This document shows, piece by piece, positions 35,835-44,977 of a stretch of DNA of 64,000 nt. The stretch comes from Reichenbachiella agarivorans. GTDB taxonomy: Bacteria > Bacteroidota > Bacteroidia > Cytophagales > Cyclobacteriaceae. The DNA lies in contig NZ_CP106679.1 in the NCBI RefSeq assembly GCF_025502585.1, positions 1,407,001 to 1,471,000 on the forward strand, read 5' to 3'. Both the position numbers and the translations under genes were made by a program. Under the pieces are notes generated by a model. The model worked only from the letters and a program-made list of their open reading frames with translations. It ran no database searches and was not told where the DNA came from. Each line of letters begins with the position of its first letter. Positions within the stretch are counted from its first letter, which is position 1.

Positions 35835-38207
35835 TTAGAATCTGAAGTTGTAGGAAATAGAAGGTATATAGTTGCCAATGATTGAGACCTGACGAGCCTC
35901 AGTCTGGGCAAGTTGTCCACTAGATGTTTCGGCATCCTCTTGCGTAAAGTAGATAGAGAATGGATTTCTACGAGAATAGACATTGTAGACAGAGATGACC
36001 AATTCGCTGTGATACCTTTTGTTTGGCACCAATTTGCCCAGCTCTATTGTAGTTGCTAGATCAAGACGGTGGTAGTTGGGGATTCGGATGTTGTTTCGTT
36101 CATTGTCATTGTTGTGAGGTACGACAAATGAATCTTGAATAACATACTTAGAGTTAGGATAGGTAGTTGGGGTTCCTGAGATGAAAGTGAAATTACCTGA
36201 GAAAGTAATTCTTTCGTTGAGGTCAAAGAATGCTGCTACCTTAAAATTGTGTCGCTGATCATATCTAGTAGGGTACCAATTGTCATTGTTGATACCATCG
36301 ACTTGCAACTCTGTTTTGGCTAGGGTATAACTGACCCATCCTGAGACTCTGCCTGTGTTCTTTTTGACCATTAGTTCCAACCCATAGGCTCTTCCTTTTC
36401 CACTCAAGAGATCACCTTCGATGTATTCGTTGATCAAAAGGTCAGCGCCATCGATGTAATCTAGTTGGTTGAATGTCTTGCGGTAATAGGTTTCTGCCGA
36501 GACCTCTACATTGTTTTGTGGACCAAAATTCCTGAACCATCCAATTGCCACTTGATGACCGATTTGAGGTTTGATGTTGTTGCTACTAGGTGTCCAAACA
36601 TCTAAGGGATTGGACGCAGTGGTATTGGATATTAAATGAACATATTGAGTGGTTTTGTTATAACTGGCCTTGATGCTATTTTTTTTATCAATCTCATATT
36701 TGGCCGATAGACGAGGCTCCCAGTTGTTGTAATTCTGGATCAGATCACCTTTTTCATGATAGGAGGTACTCAGTGTATCTCTGCGAGTACCTGGTTCGGC
36801 ATCTGCATATTCATAGGATGTACCAGGGCCAATCAGCGAAAAGTTGGAAAATCTTACGCCATATTCGACTTGGAGGGCATTGCCAATCTTTTGGTTATTG
36901 GATAGATAAAGAGCAGATTCTATCGCAAATTTTTTGTCCAAACTGATATCAATTACTTCTCCATCACTGGAGACTTTGGCAGAGGCGGGTTTGAACTCCT
37001 GCAAAGCGACATCTCCCCCGAATGCCAATTCATTGTTAGGATTGATGAAGAAAGTAAACTCTGGCTTGAAGTCATAAGTCTTGATTCTTGAATTCCAGTC
37101 AAACTGATCATTTTCGTCTTCGCCAAACGCCAACACATAATCATAGTCACTAAAGAAAGTAGTGAAGTTAGAGAAGAGACGCTTACCAAAAATGTGATTC
37201 CATCGTACCGTTGCAGTCTTATTTCCCCAGCTGAAACCTTGCTGCTTGTCAAACATAAAATTGTCTCGACCTAGGTATCCAGAAGCAAAGACACGGTTGT
37301 TTTCGTTGATATTGTAGTTGGCTTTGGCCGTGATATCGTAGAAGTTGAGTGCGGCACCACCATCCAGCACATCTGTAAAAGGTCTCGCCAAAACATCAAT
37401 GTAGGATCTTCTCGCCGCAACGATGAACGAAGCTTTGTCCTTCACAATCGGGCCTTCTAGAGCCAATCGGCTAAATATGGTACCTATTCCTCCCTGACCT
37501 TCAAATTTTTTGTTGTTTCCTTCTTTCATTCGGATATCCAGTACAGAAGAGATTCTGCCTCCATAGCGCGCAGGAATACCTCCTTTGATCAGGTTTACAT
37601 CTTTGACAGCATCTGGATTGAATACGGAGAAAAAGCCCAGCAAATGAGAAGAATTGTAGACGGGTGCTTCGTCCAGCAGTACCATATTTTGTCCCACACT
37701 ACCACCACGTACATTGAATCCTGAGGCTCCTTCTCCTACAGTCGACACACCGGGCACGAGTTGCAAACTACGGATCACGTCAGCCTCTCCCATGAACGAG
37801 GGGATTTTGGTGATCGTTTGTATATCCAACTTGTTGCTACTCATTTGCATGCCAGATACATTGGCATCTGCCTCTGCATTGATCACGACTTCTTCTAGCT
37901 GTTCGCCACCAGAGGTGAGCTCCACATCCACGCGCTGATCTCCTTGGGTCAGATCTACTTGCTGCGTAGTGACATCATAGCCGATGTAGCGCATTTCGAT
38001 CTCATACTTTTGGGCTGGTAGCGTCAGGGAGTAAAAGCCGTACACATTGGTGACGACTCCTTTGGAGGTACCTTTGACCAACACTGTGGCACCAATCAGT
38101 GTTTCGCCGTTGCTGGCGTCACGCACATAGCCACTGATGGCATATTCTTGAGCATACGTGAGCAAAGACCATGCAGTGAGCAGGGGAATCAGTAATAGTT
38201 TTTTCAT
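35835..38207 (-). CDS. TonB-dependent receptor with carboxypeptidase-regulatory-like domain
   Basis: From ATG at 38207 this is a 790-residue outer-membrane receptor. It has a signal peptide (LLLIPLLTAWSLLTYAQ), a CarboxypepD-regulatory-like domain of about 90 residues (ISGYVRDASNGETLIGATVL), a plug domain (SLQLVPGVSTVGEGASGFNV) and a 22-strand barrel ending in IPSISYNFRF with a terminal Phe. It lacks a SusD partner; instead DUF4249 follows by four bases. The substrate is unknown; iron chelates or small nutrients are usual. The longer frame from 38372 has an unstructured N-terminus and is not preferred. Confidence 0.93.
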   Translation of the reverse strand: MKKLLLIPLLTAWSLLTYAQEYAISGYVRDASNGETLIGATVLVKGTSKGVVTNVYGFYSLTLPAQKYEIEMRYIGYDVTTQQVDLTQGDQRVDVELTSGGEQLEEVVINAEADANVSGMQMSSNKLDIQTITKIPSFMGEADVIRSLQLVPGVSTVGEGASGFNVRGGSVGQNMVLLDEAPVYNSSHLLGFFSVFNPDAVKDVNLIKGGIPARYGGRISSVLDIRMKEGNNKKFEGQGGIGTIFSRLALEGPIVKDKASFIVAARRSYIDVLARPFTDVLDGGAALNFYDITAKANYNINENNRVFASGYLGRDNFMFDKQQGFSWGNKTATVRWNHIFGKRLFSNFTTFFSDYDYVLAFGEDENDQFDWNSRIKTYDFKPEFTFFINPNNELAFGGDVALQEFKPASAKVSSDGEVIDISLDKKFAIESALYLSNNQKIGNALQVEYGVRFSNFSLIGPGTSYEYADAEPGTRRDTLSTSYHEKGDLIQNYNNWEPRLSAKYEIDKKNSIKASYNKTTQYVHLISNTTASNPLDVWTPSSNNIKPQIGHQVAIGWFRNFGPQNNVEVSAETYYRKTFNQLDYIDGADLLINEYIEGDLLSGKGRAYGLELMVKKNTGRVSGWVSYTLAKTELQVDGINNDNWYPTRYDQRHNFKVAAFFDLNERITFSGNFTFISGTPTTYPNSKYVIQDSFVVPHNNDNERNNIRIPNYHRLDLATTIELGKLVPNKRYHSELVISVYNVYSRRNPFSIYFTQEDAETSSGQLAQTEARQVSIIGNYIPSISYNFRF

Positions 38208-38665
38208 TCTATAGGTAGAATTAGATTGATAGTCTTGAGTTTTATTGAATAGTACTTTGGTCAGTTGTTCTTGACGAGGTAGATCAAGGGCTGTTTCATG
38301 ATATGCTTTACTTCGCAAAGATGCATTTTGTTGCTCATTGGTTGCATTTTTTTTGTTAAAACCTGCGTTCAATTTATAAGCTAGGCTCCTGTGCTACCAT
38401 TGGGCAAAATAAAATCACCTTTGATAAAAAACACAAAAAGGCCCTCGAAGGGGTGTTCAAAATCGAATTCAGGTTTACAGTCACTTTTTGACTGTATCGA
38501 TAGGTTTCTGCTTAGAGCTCCCTTGGTATCCAATTTGCGGATGCTAAATTATGATAGGATGAATGAAATTGTAGGAAAATAACGTTAGATTAGAATGGTG
38601 TAGCACATAGTCACTTGACTTACTTTTGCAGCTTCAACCTGAATTTTGATTTTAGATCGAGAAGA
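38208..38665. other. Divergent intergenic region, 458 bases
   Basis: It lies between the receptor gene and the gene at 38666. It holds the -7 box at 38621, a weak hairpin (ACAGTC...GACTGT near 38477-38495) and near-consensus CATCTTTG on the minus strand near 38330-38340 that could serve the receptor. No supported gene was seen. Confidence 0.5.
38621..38628 (+). promoter_or_regulatory. -7 box for the gene at 38666
   Basis: TACTTTTG matches TAnnTTTG and lies 37 bases before ATG 38666. It is downstream of an alternative in-frame start at 38615 and so excludes it. No clear -33 element was found. Confidence 0.5.
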
Positions 38666-39343
38666 ATGACCCAACAATTAGAACATGCGGAGATGCTCTC
38701 CATGGAAGAATTTGGAATTTTGTGTTTTACCAATTCCTATTACCTAGATGATGAGCTGAACAACAAGATACAAGTGGTTCTGACATCTAAGCCAACCTAT
38801 TTTTGGATCCCTGTGTTGTCTCACCTGATTCGATCTACGGATTTGACCAATGAGGATATCAAAGTATTCATCGAGCTGTCTCTCAACTCGCTGATGTCCA
38901 AAAACGAAGTGCGTTGGAACAATCGGGCATTAGGTATTGAAGGCATGCTGGCGACACTAGAGTCTGTGCTATTTTATACCTCCAGAATCAAATTTAACAA
39001 TCCCGTATTGGAGCATCAGAGTTTGGTAGGCTCGTTCATCGATGAGATTTTAGAAAGATTGGAAAACCATGGTTTGATCGAAGATCACAACATCGAAATG
39101 CTCAATGGCTCTCCCAGCGTCATGATGGGTTTGATGCCACTGGGATTCACCAAAAGAACCCGTTTGGGAGAAGAGATTTACTTAAAATTTGTCAGCAAAT
39201 TTAGGAAGATGGAATTGCAGAAGGAAATAAAGGGCTCACCCTCTGAGTACCACTATCGCCTCAACGACCTCTGGGAGATTTTCAAGAAAAGTCTCTTTAC
39301 CATGGAAGAGACCTTTGGCCCCACCAAAAAGTCAAAAAAGTAA
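38666..39343 (+). CDS. Hypothetical helical protein, 225 residues
   Basis: The product (MTQQLEHAEMLSMEEFGILC at its N-terminus) has no signal peptide or membrane helix and looks alpha-helical. No known domain was recognised; segments such as IPVLSHLIRSTDL and LESVLFYTSRIKF give no family. The C-terminus is basic (FGPTKKSKK). The stop TAA overlaps the next ATG by one base (TAATG), so translation of the two is probably coupled. The pair likely forms one functional unit. Confidence 0.7.
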   Translation: MTQQLEHAEMLSMEEFGILCFTNSYYLDDELNNKIQVVLTSKPTYFWIPVLSHLIRSTDLTNEDIKVFIELSLNSLMSKNEVRWNNRALGIEGMLATLESVLFYTSRIKFNNPVLEHQSLVGSFIDEILERLENHGLIEDHNIEMLNGSPSVMMGLMPLGFTKRTRLGEEIYLKFVSKFRKMELQKEIKGSPSEYHYRLNDLWEIFKKSLFTMEETFGPTKKSKK

Positions 39344-39588
39344 TGGCAGGCTGTGTCACAGGCAAAAATTGCTACCACAGCTTGTATGAAGCAGAGCAGG
39401 CGTTGATTGAAAATCGCATCCGTTTTCATCACAGTGATAACTCGGGACCTCAAAATGTCTACCTCTGTGATGATTGCGGAACGTATCATTTTACCTCCCG
39501 TGGCCCTATGAATCAAACCTTGGCGGATAACTTGGACAGCATCAAAACCCAGCGCATCGCTAGAGACTGGGAACAAAAACTCAGGTAA
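39343..39588 (+). CDS. Small zinc-ribbon-like protein
   Basis: This 81-residue protein has CVTGKNCYHSLYEAEQAL at the N-terminus and VYLCDDCGTYHFTSRGP in the middle: a CxxC pair and a second Cys pair that could bind a metal. Small proteins with CxxCGxxHLTSR-like segments occur in Bacteroidota and phages, of unknown function. It starts within the stop of the upstream gene (TAATG). Nucleic-acid binding is a guess. Confidence 0.65.
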   Translation: MAGCVTGKNCYHSLYEAEQALIENRIRFHHSDNSGPQNVYLCDDCGTYHFTSRGPMNQTLADNLDSIKTQRIARDWEQKLR

Positions 39589-39680
39589 ATGCCTCCCTTA
39601 AAATAGTGATTTTGTGAAGATTAGGCAGCAAGATCGGTAAATCACTAGGGCAAATCACCAAAAATGAATAATTTGAAAAA

Positions 39681-40223
39681 ATGAATGAGTTTTTGGACAA
39701 GCATGGCTACAGGATTTACCAAGGAGATTCATTTGTAATGATCCGCCACCATAGCCGAAATGTAGGTTGTGTTCATGCTATTTTCGTTTCTGTCATCCTG
39801 GCTTTGGTGTTGATTTCTTTCTTTTTATTCTTCTTTACAGGGTCATATACGATTGCCATCATTACGATACTCACCACTGTCACCTATTTGTTTGAATTGG
39901 ATCGAAGAAGAAAACAAGTACCGATGCTATTCTTAGATTATCAACAACGAAAATTTGAAATCAAGAAGGGAAAAAAGCAAGAGAGCTATCTTTTTGACCA
40001 AGTACTGAATGTCGTAGCTACCTCAGAGCATATCGGAGGGTATGCGTCATCACACAGGAGCTCCACCGAAGAATACAAACGAGAAATCAATGTCCTATTC
40101 AAAGACGGATTTGTCTTGACCGCTTTTTCCTTCATCTCAGATTTTGAGAAACCTGAGCGCGAAGTAAATGCCTTGGTTAGTTGGTTGGAGCGAAGTACCA
40201 GAGTTTCTTTGGCAAGAGTTTAA
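39681..40223 (+). CDS. Membrane protein, unknown
   Basis: This 180-residue protein has two adjacent hydrophobic segments near residues 33-55 and 58-72 (FVSVILALVLISFFLFFF), then a cytoplasmic or periplasmic domain of about 105 residues with a basic patch (KKGKKQESYLFDQV). No motif was recognised. It lies 92 bases after the zinc-ribbon gene in the same direction; co-transcription is possible. Confidence 0.7.
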   Translation: MNEFLDKHGYRIYQGDSFVMIRHHSRNVGCVHAIFVSVILALVLISFFLFFFTGSYTIAIITILTTVTYLFELDRRRKQVPMLFLDYQQRKFEIKKGKKQESYLFDQVLNVVATSEHIGGYASSHRSSTEEYKREINVLFKDGFVLTAFSFISDFEKPEREVNALVSWLERSTRVSLARV

Positions 40224-40463
40224 TATTTTGATAACACCACTATTCGCAACATTCGCTGAGTATTGCCGTATTTAGCATCAGAAAATAATGGTCATGCCAT
40301 TATCAAAGTCACAGCGGCTGTGGCCAAGCATAGAGCAGACAGTCGCGAACGAGGTTTTACCAACAGGACACCTCAATGCAGCTGGATTTTATCCGGCTAT
40401 TTTTTTTTCTGCCTTTCTAAGCTAGAATTAGCCTTATCTTTGCCGTTCACAAATCATTACAAG
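40224..40463. other. Intergenic stretch upstream of the DEAD-box gene
   Basis: A reading frame in phase with the helicase extends back to 40263, but its 67 extra codons resemble no protein and it crosses the -7 box. A short palindrome AATGG-TCAT-GCCATT-like lies near 40287. I see no gene. Confidence 0.6.
40435..40442 (+). promoter_or_regulatory. -7 box that decides the helicase start
   Basis: TATCTTTG matches TAnnTTTG exactly and lies 22 bases before GTG 40464. Transcription from here gives a leader of about 15 bases and makes all upstream in-frame codons untranslated. Confidence 0.6.
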
Positions 40464-41579
40464 GTGACAACATTTTCAGAATTGGGTATCTCACATGCCC
40501 TGATCAAAGGACTCAAGGAATTAGGAATCATCACTCCCTCGGAGATTCAGGTGGCTACTATTCCTACATTGGTGTCTATGCAAACTGATTTCATAGGACA
40601 GGCACAGACAGGTACAGGTAAGACAGCAGCTTTTGGTTTGCCGATCTTGTCCAATATTGACGCGCAAGATCAACATGTGCAGGCACTGATTCTTTCGCCT
40701 ACGAGGGAGCTGTGTCAGCAGATAGCCAAGCAGCTCTTCAAATTCACCAAATACTCCGACAAGGTGTTTGTAGAGGCAGTATTTGGAGGAGCCAAGATCG
40801 ACGAACAAATCAGCCGTCTCAGACGTCCTACGCAAGTGATCGTTGCTACCCCAGGTCGGTTGGTTGATCTATTAGAAAAAGGAGCTGTCAACCTCAAACA
40901 TGTCAAAACTGTCGTACTCGACGAGGCAGACGAGATGTTGAGCATGGGATTCAAAAAGGAACTGAACAAAATCTTGGACGAAACGGCTGGTGATCGCAAT
41001 ATCTGGCTTTTCTCAGCGACTATGTCTGCACCTGTGAAGCAAATCATCAATACCTATTTGTCTCAAAATGCAAAAAAGGTAGAGTTTAAAAAGAAGAGCT
41101 TGGTCAACGAGAGCATCGAACATCAATATGTCATCTGCGGTGCACAGCAGAAACTAGAGGTGTTGTTGGCGTTTCTCAAAGCACAAAGAAAGAATCGTGG
41201 GTTGATATTTTGCAATACCAAGGCTGCTGCACAAACACTCGCCAAGCAGCTGATAGCCAAGAATATTTCGTCCGCGGCACTTGAGGGAGACATGAAGCAG
41301 AAGGAGCGAGACAAAGTCCTCCGTGCGTTCCAAAATGAATCTGTTCAGATATTGGTGTCTACTGACGTAGCAGCCAGAGGAATAGACGTCAGAGATCTGA
41401 CCTATGTCGTGCACTACCAGGTCTCTCAGGATTTGGAATATTACATCCATAGAGCTGGGCGTACGGGTCGTGCAGGACAAAAGGGACTCTCACTATGCCT
41501 GATCGAAGAACGTGAAGAGAAAACAATTCGATTCCTAGAGAAGGAATTGAAAATCAAAATGAAGGAGATCAAGGACTGA
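40464..41579 (+). CDS. DEAD-box ATP-dependent RNA helicase
   Basis: The 371-residue protein is a two-domain RhlE/CshA-type helicase. The Q motif starts FSELGISHALIKGL; AQTGTGKT (motif I), PTRELCQQ (Ia), VLDEADEML (II, DEAD), SAT (III), and HRAGRTGRAG (VI) follow in order. The chosen start is GTG at 40464, giving VTTFSELG, because a -7 box lies just upstream and the extension to 40263 has no family likeness. The C-terminus lacks the usual long basic tail (KMKEIKD end). It likely helps rRNA maturation or mRNA decay. A 65-bp inverted repeat follows. Confidence 0.93.
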   Translation: MTTFSELGISHALIKGLKELGIITPSEIQVATIPTLVSMQTDFIGQAQTGTGKTAAFGLPILSNIDAQDQHVQALILSPTRELCQQIAKQLFKFTKYSDKVFVEAVFGGAKIDEQISRLRRPTQVIVATPGRLVDLLEKGAVNLKHVKTVVLDEADEMLSMGFKKELNKILDETAGDRNIWLFSATMSAPVKQIINTYLSQNAKKVEFKKKSLVNESIEHQYVICGAQQKLEVLLAFLKAQRKNRGLIFCNTKAAAQTLAKQLIAKNISSAALEGDMKQKERDKVLRAFQNESVQILVSTDVAARGIDVRDLTYVVHYQVSQDLEYYIHRAGRTGRAGQKGLSLCLIEEREEKTIRFLEKELKIKMKEIKD

Positions 41580-41617
41580 TTGATTCACGCGGGTATTGAT
41601 GTATAAACCCATGGTGT

Positions 41618-41682
41618 TTTGTGAGCCACAGACCACGGTGGCAGCTGAGACAGCTCAGTCTCCTTGGTCTGTGGCTCACAAA
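41618..41682. repeat. Long perfect inverted repeat (18-bp arms)
   Basis: TTTGTGAGCCACAGACCA (41618-41635) is the reverse complement of TGGTCTGTGGCTCACAAA (41665-41682). The 29-base loop contains a second small stem (CTGAG...CTCAG). It lies between the convergent helicase and DUF2461 genes. No T-tract follows on either side. A two-way terminator, a mobile-element end pair or a structured RNA are possible. Confidence 0.85.
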
Positions 41683-41743
41683 CCAACTACCAAAGTGGAA
41701 AATTATACTATGAACAATTAGCATCTTGTACATTCAGCATGTC

Positions 41744-42430
41744 TTAGATTATAGACTCTCCATTGAGGTCTGTGGTCAGTATCTCGCTCATGTAATCCAA
41801 AAAGGGTCTCATGTTTTTGAATTGCTCTGCCATGATTTGAGCAAAGTTTTCACTCAAGGATTCTTTGTTGGCAAAGGTGTGCCGAACCAGAAATTGCTTG
41901 TATCTGAGCAGGTCTATGGCTGGATCCTCTGGATCAAATCCCCGAGGGTAAGTCTTGAGCTGTTCCCCTTCCAAACTACCAAAATTTGTCTTGAATGATT
42001 GGGAATTTAAAATGTCCCTGAGTACGTCTGGATCTTGCTGGATCTGCTTGCGGATGTGAAGTAAATCTTGCGTGCTGGGATTCCAAAAACCACCAATGAT
42101 AGATGTATGATTGGGCTCCAGATGGTAATAATAGCCTCCTCTCAGTGCGGCAGTTGCCCTGCGAAACCCTCCACCAAAATATGTGCTGTAAGGTGTCTTG
42201 TCTTTAGAAAAGCGGACATCTCGATAGATACGATGCAGGCTTTTTTTGCCGTTTGGTGTTTCAATATGATCACTACTAGATAGGGCATGATGGAGCTGCT
42301 CGGCGAAAGCTATGACAATATGGTGGGCTGACTGGTAGGTCGTTTTATGCTCGTTGAACCACTCTCGGTTGTTGTTGTGTTGGAGTTGGGATAAAAATTC
42401 AAAAGGCTGCTGGAGTGACAAATGGCTCAT
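41744..42430 (-). CDS. DUF2461 family protein
   Basis: This 228-residue protein matches the TIGR02453/DUF2461 family: NNREWFNEHKTTYQSA near the start, then RIYRDVRFSKDKTPYSTYFG, GGYYYHLEPNHTSIIGGFW and YPRGFDPEDPAIDLLRYKQF. The family is widespread and of unknown function. It is a lone minus-strand gene, convergent with the helicase and divergent from MarR. Confidence 0.9.
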   Translation of the reverse strand: MSHLSLQQPFEFLSQLQHNNNREWFNEHKTTYQSAHHIVIAFAEQLHHALSSSDHIETPNGKKSLHRIYRDVRFSKDKTPYSTYFGGGFRRATAALRGGYYYHLEPNHTSIIGGFWNPSTQDLLHIRKQIQQDPDVLRDILNSQSFKTNFGSLEGEQLKTYPRGFDPEDPAIDLLRYKQFLVRHTFANKESLSENFAQIMAEQFKNMRPFLDYMSEILTTDLNGESII

Positions 42431-42609
42431 ATATAATATCGATCAATGCTGAAATCTACTGGTATGTATCATCTTGCAATGATACGTGAGAATGTGGCTT
42501 TGGGTGGTTGATTGTTGGCAAAGGGAAGAAGTTTTTTCCAGATGAATGAAGCAATCCGAAACTCTGAATCATCACAAGCGTATATTTGTTGCAACATGAT
42601 TGAAGCAAA

Positions 42610-43056
42610 ATGGAGATAAGCAAAGAAATCAAGACGAATTTTCTGAACAACAAAAATATGGCGATGGTCAATTTGATGTACACAGCCAATTGGTTCAGAG
42701 ATCTCAACAAAAACATCCTCAAAAAATACAATCTCCTACCCCAACACTACAATGTGCTGAGAATTGTCAAAGGTAAATACCCAGATGCCAGCTGCCCTAG
42801 CGACATCAAAAGTGTGATGCTGGACAAAGGGCCGGACATCACCAGATTGATAGATAAGTTGGTCAGCATGGGTTACATCGAGAGATGTCTCAACCAAAGC
42901 AACCGCCGCAGCATGGACATTCGCATCAGCGACAAAGGAACACATGTACTCAAGGAAATGACCCAACTCATGGAGGCAGTACGAGATCAGCACTTTGGCC
43001 TGTCCGAAGAGGAGGCACTTACCTTGAGCCAGCTTCTTGACAAGGCGCGTCTATGA
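42610..43056 (+). CDS. MarR family transcriptional regulator
   Basis: This 148-residue winged-helix dimer protein has helix-turn-helix residues around 60-90 (SDIKSVMLDKGPDITRLIDK), the wing (SNRRSMDIRISDKG) and a C-terminal dimerisation helix. MarR proteins usually repress neighbouring transporters and respond to small aromatic ligands. The next gene downstream in the same direction is a disrupted MFS carrier, plausibly its former target. The 137-base gap may hold an operator, but I see no obvious palindrome. Confidence 0.9.
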   Translation: MEISKEIKTNFLNNKNMAMVNLMYTANWFRDLNKNILKKYNLLPQHYNVLRIVKGKYPDASCPSDIKSVMLDKGPDITRLIDKLVSMGYIERCLNQSNRRSMDIRISDKGTHVLKEMTQLMEAVRDQHFGLSEEEALTLSQLLDKARL

Positions 43057-43193
43057 TGCCCAATCACTAGGATTTTTGTCGATATAGGAATCTGGCTGTT
43101 TGGTTAAGTCTCCAAATCATGGTCAACCGTCTGCTTCCACTAATCTAGCTCAACCACCACATGAATCATGATATTTAGCATTACTTTAGAGCC

Positions 43194-44556
43194 ATGTTAC
43201 TAGATACAAGCAAATTGGGCAATTGGCCATTTCATCCTAAGAAATGGCCGTTTTTTTACGGCTGGATGATCATCATCAGTGGAACCATAGGTGTCACGAT
43301 GAGTATTCCTGGTCAGACGATGGGTGTATCTACATTCACTGACAGCCTGCTGGATGTGATGGGCATGAGCAGGAATCAACTCAGCTTTGCCTAAATGTGT
43401 GGCACGATTTTGAGTGCCTCGATGCTGACATGGGTCGGAAGGCAGTATGATAGATATGGAGCGCGTCCAGTTGCTTTGTTGGCTACCATTGGATTGGGGA
43501 TTGTGTTGATATATCTCAGTCAGGTGGACAGGATTCAGGCCGTGATTGGTGCAGATTCCACCTCTATGGTGGTCAATTTTCTGATCATGTTTTTTGGCTT
43601 TTTTACTTTGAGATTTTCTGGACAGGGGGCTTTGACGCTGGTGTCTAGAAATATGATGATGAAGTGGTTTGAGAAGCGTCGTGGTTTTGCGATGGGTTTT
43701 AGCAATGTGACTACCTCTTTGACATTTGCCTCAGCACCCGTTTTTTTTGAGTATTTGATTCAGCGCTATGATTGGAATGGTGCTTGGATGATTTTGGCGG
43801 TGATCACTGGCTTGGTTTTTCCCTTTTACATCCTGACTTTCTTTCGTGATGATCCAGAAAAAAGTGGAATCAGACCTGATGGCGACTTTGTGGAATCTGC
43901 ACAGAGCAAAGCGAACCGTTTTCCAGTCGTAAAGGACTTTAGTCTGTCAGAAGCACAGAAAACCATAGGTTTTTGGGTGTTTTCTATGATGCTGGCAATG
44001 CAAGCTTTGTATTGGACAGGCTTGACTTTCAACATCGTTTCGTTGTTTGAGCATGCGGGATACGACAGAGAAACTGCCGTATCTGCCCTCATCCGTGATT
44101 GCCATCACCGTAACCTTGGCTGTGAGTAGTTGGAGTGATTATATCCGACTCAAATATTTGCTTTACATGATGGGAACAGGTTCATGTTTGGCTTTGATTG
44201 GGATGATCTATTTGGGTCAATTGTCTCTCGATGTGTGGCTGTTGGGTACGGTAGATATTCTGTTTTGCCTGATGATTTTGGGCAATGGCATCATGATGGG
44301 ACTGTACAGTGTGATTCTTTCGGTCACATGGCCGAGATTTTTTGGCAAGACACATTTGGGTGCGATCTCAGGTCGTGCCATTACTTTTGTGGTGTTTGGT
44401 AGTGCGATTGGTCCGATTTTGTTTAGCGAATCGCTGTCTCTTTTTGGTGATTATTATTGGGCAGGATGGTGTTGTTTTGCGCTCTTTTTTGGGTTGACGA
44501 TAGCTTCCATCTGGGCCAACAATCCTCAAGAGAAATTAAGAAAAACGAATTTATAA
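43194..44556 (+). pseudogene. MFS transporter, disrupted by an in-frame stop and a frameshift
   Basis: Read across frames this would be an MFS carrier of about 450 residues with 12 membrane segments, resembling the OFA group (GWMIIISGTIGVTMSIPGQT at the start). The first frame ends at TAA 43392 (after SRNQLSFA), directly followed in the same frame by MCGTILSASML, so a nonsense codon splits helix 2. A second lesion at about 44080-44092 shifts the frame: AGYDRETAVSA continues as LPSSVIAITVTLAV in the +1 frame. The rest is open to 44556. Two independent lesions make a pseudogene more likely than a sequencing error. Confidence 0.8.
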
Positions 44557-44569
44557 AGGCCTGTAGCAT

Positions 44570-44686
44570 TTAGTTTGCCCTCACTACATGTGTTTTGGAT
44601 TGAGGAGTATGATCGTACATTCGAAAACTTAAAAGGATAGAGACAAACAAAATCAAACTCAGTACGAATTTTATTGTTTTCTTCAT
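44570..44686 (-). CDS. Very small membrane or secreted peptide
   Basis: ATG at 44686 opens a 38-residue peptide: basic start (MKKTIKF), a hydrophobic stretch (VLSLILFVSILLSF) and a polar tail ending VVRAN. It could be a single-pass membrane peptide or a secreted one. Support comes from an upstream promoter-like pair (TTG, 20 bases, CAACTTTG) and a plausible start. No homology was recognised, and a chance frame cannot be excluded. Confidence 0.4.
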   Translation of the reverse strand: MKKTIKFVLSLILFVSILLSFRMYDHTPQSKTHVVRAN

Positions 44687-44977
44687 TTGATAGTGATTCA
44701 AAAAAGATGCGCAAAGTTGATCTGTTTGTCAATCTGGGTCAATACTCATTAGTAGGTAATTTTAGGGAGATTTAATTGTCAGACTAGAGTAGGTTTGATA
44801 TTTTTGGAATCACCTGTCTTTTAACCTGAATTATGCAATTCAGGATTTAATAGTTGTTGACAAATGGTCAGTTGTATTATTACCAAAGATTTGATCCTTG
44901 TCCATAAACTCCCAGACATGCCAATGCATGTTCTGGTTTTGAAGATGCCCCGAGAGAAAGTATAAACTAGGGTTAGA
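44687..44977. other. Divergent intergenic region
   Basis: It separates the small minus-strand peptide gene from the response regulator. The minus strand has TTG (44742-44740), 20 bases, and CAACTTTG (44719-44712), one base off TAnnTTTG. The plus-strand promoter of the regulator was not recognised. No further gene is supported. Confidence 0.5.

Noticed and set aside
35831-35983. Longer start of the DUF4249 protein
   Set aside because: It would lie inside the receptor gene and displaces the lipoprotein signal peptide from the N-terminus.
40263-40463. N-terminal extension of the DEAD-box protein
   Set aside because: It crosses an exact -7 box, and the sequence has no helicase or targeting features.
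43392-43394. Stop-codon readthrough or recoding in the MFS gene
   Set aside because: TAA is rarely recoded, and a second, independent frameshift lies downstream, so decay is simpler.
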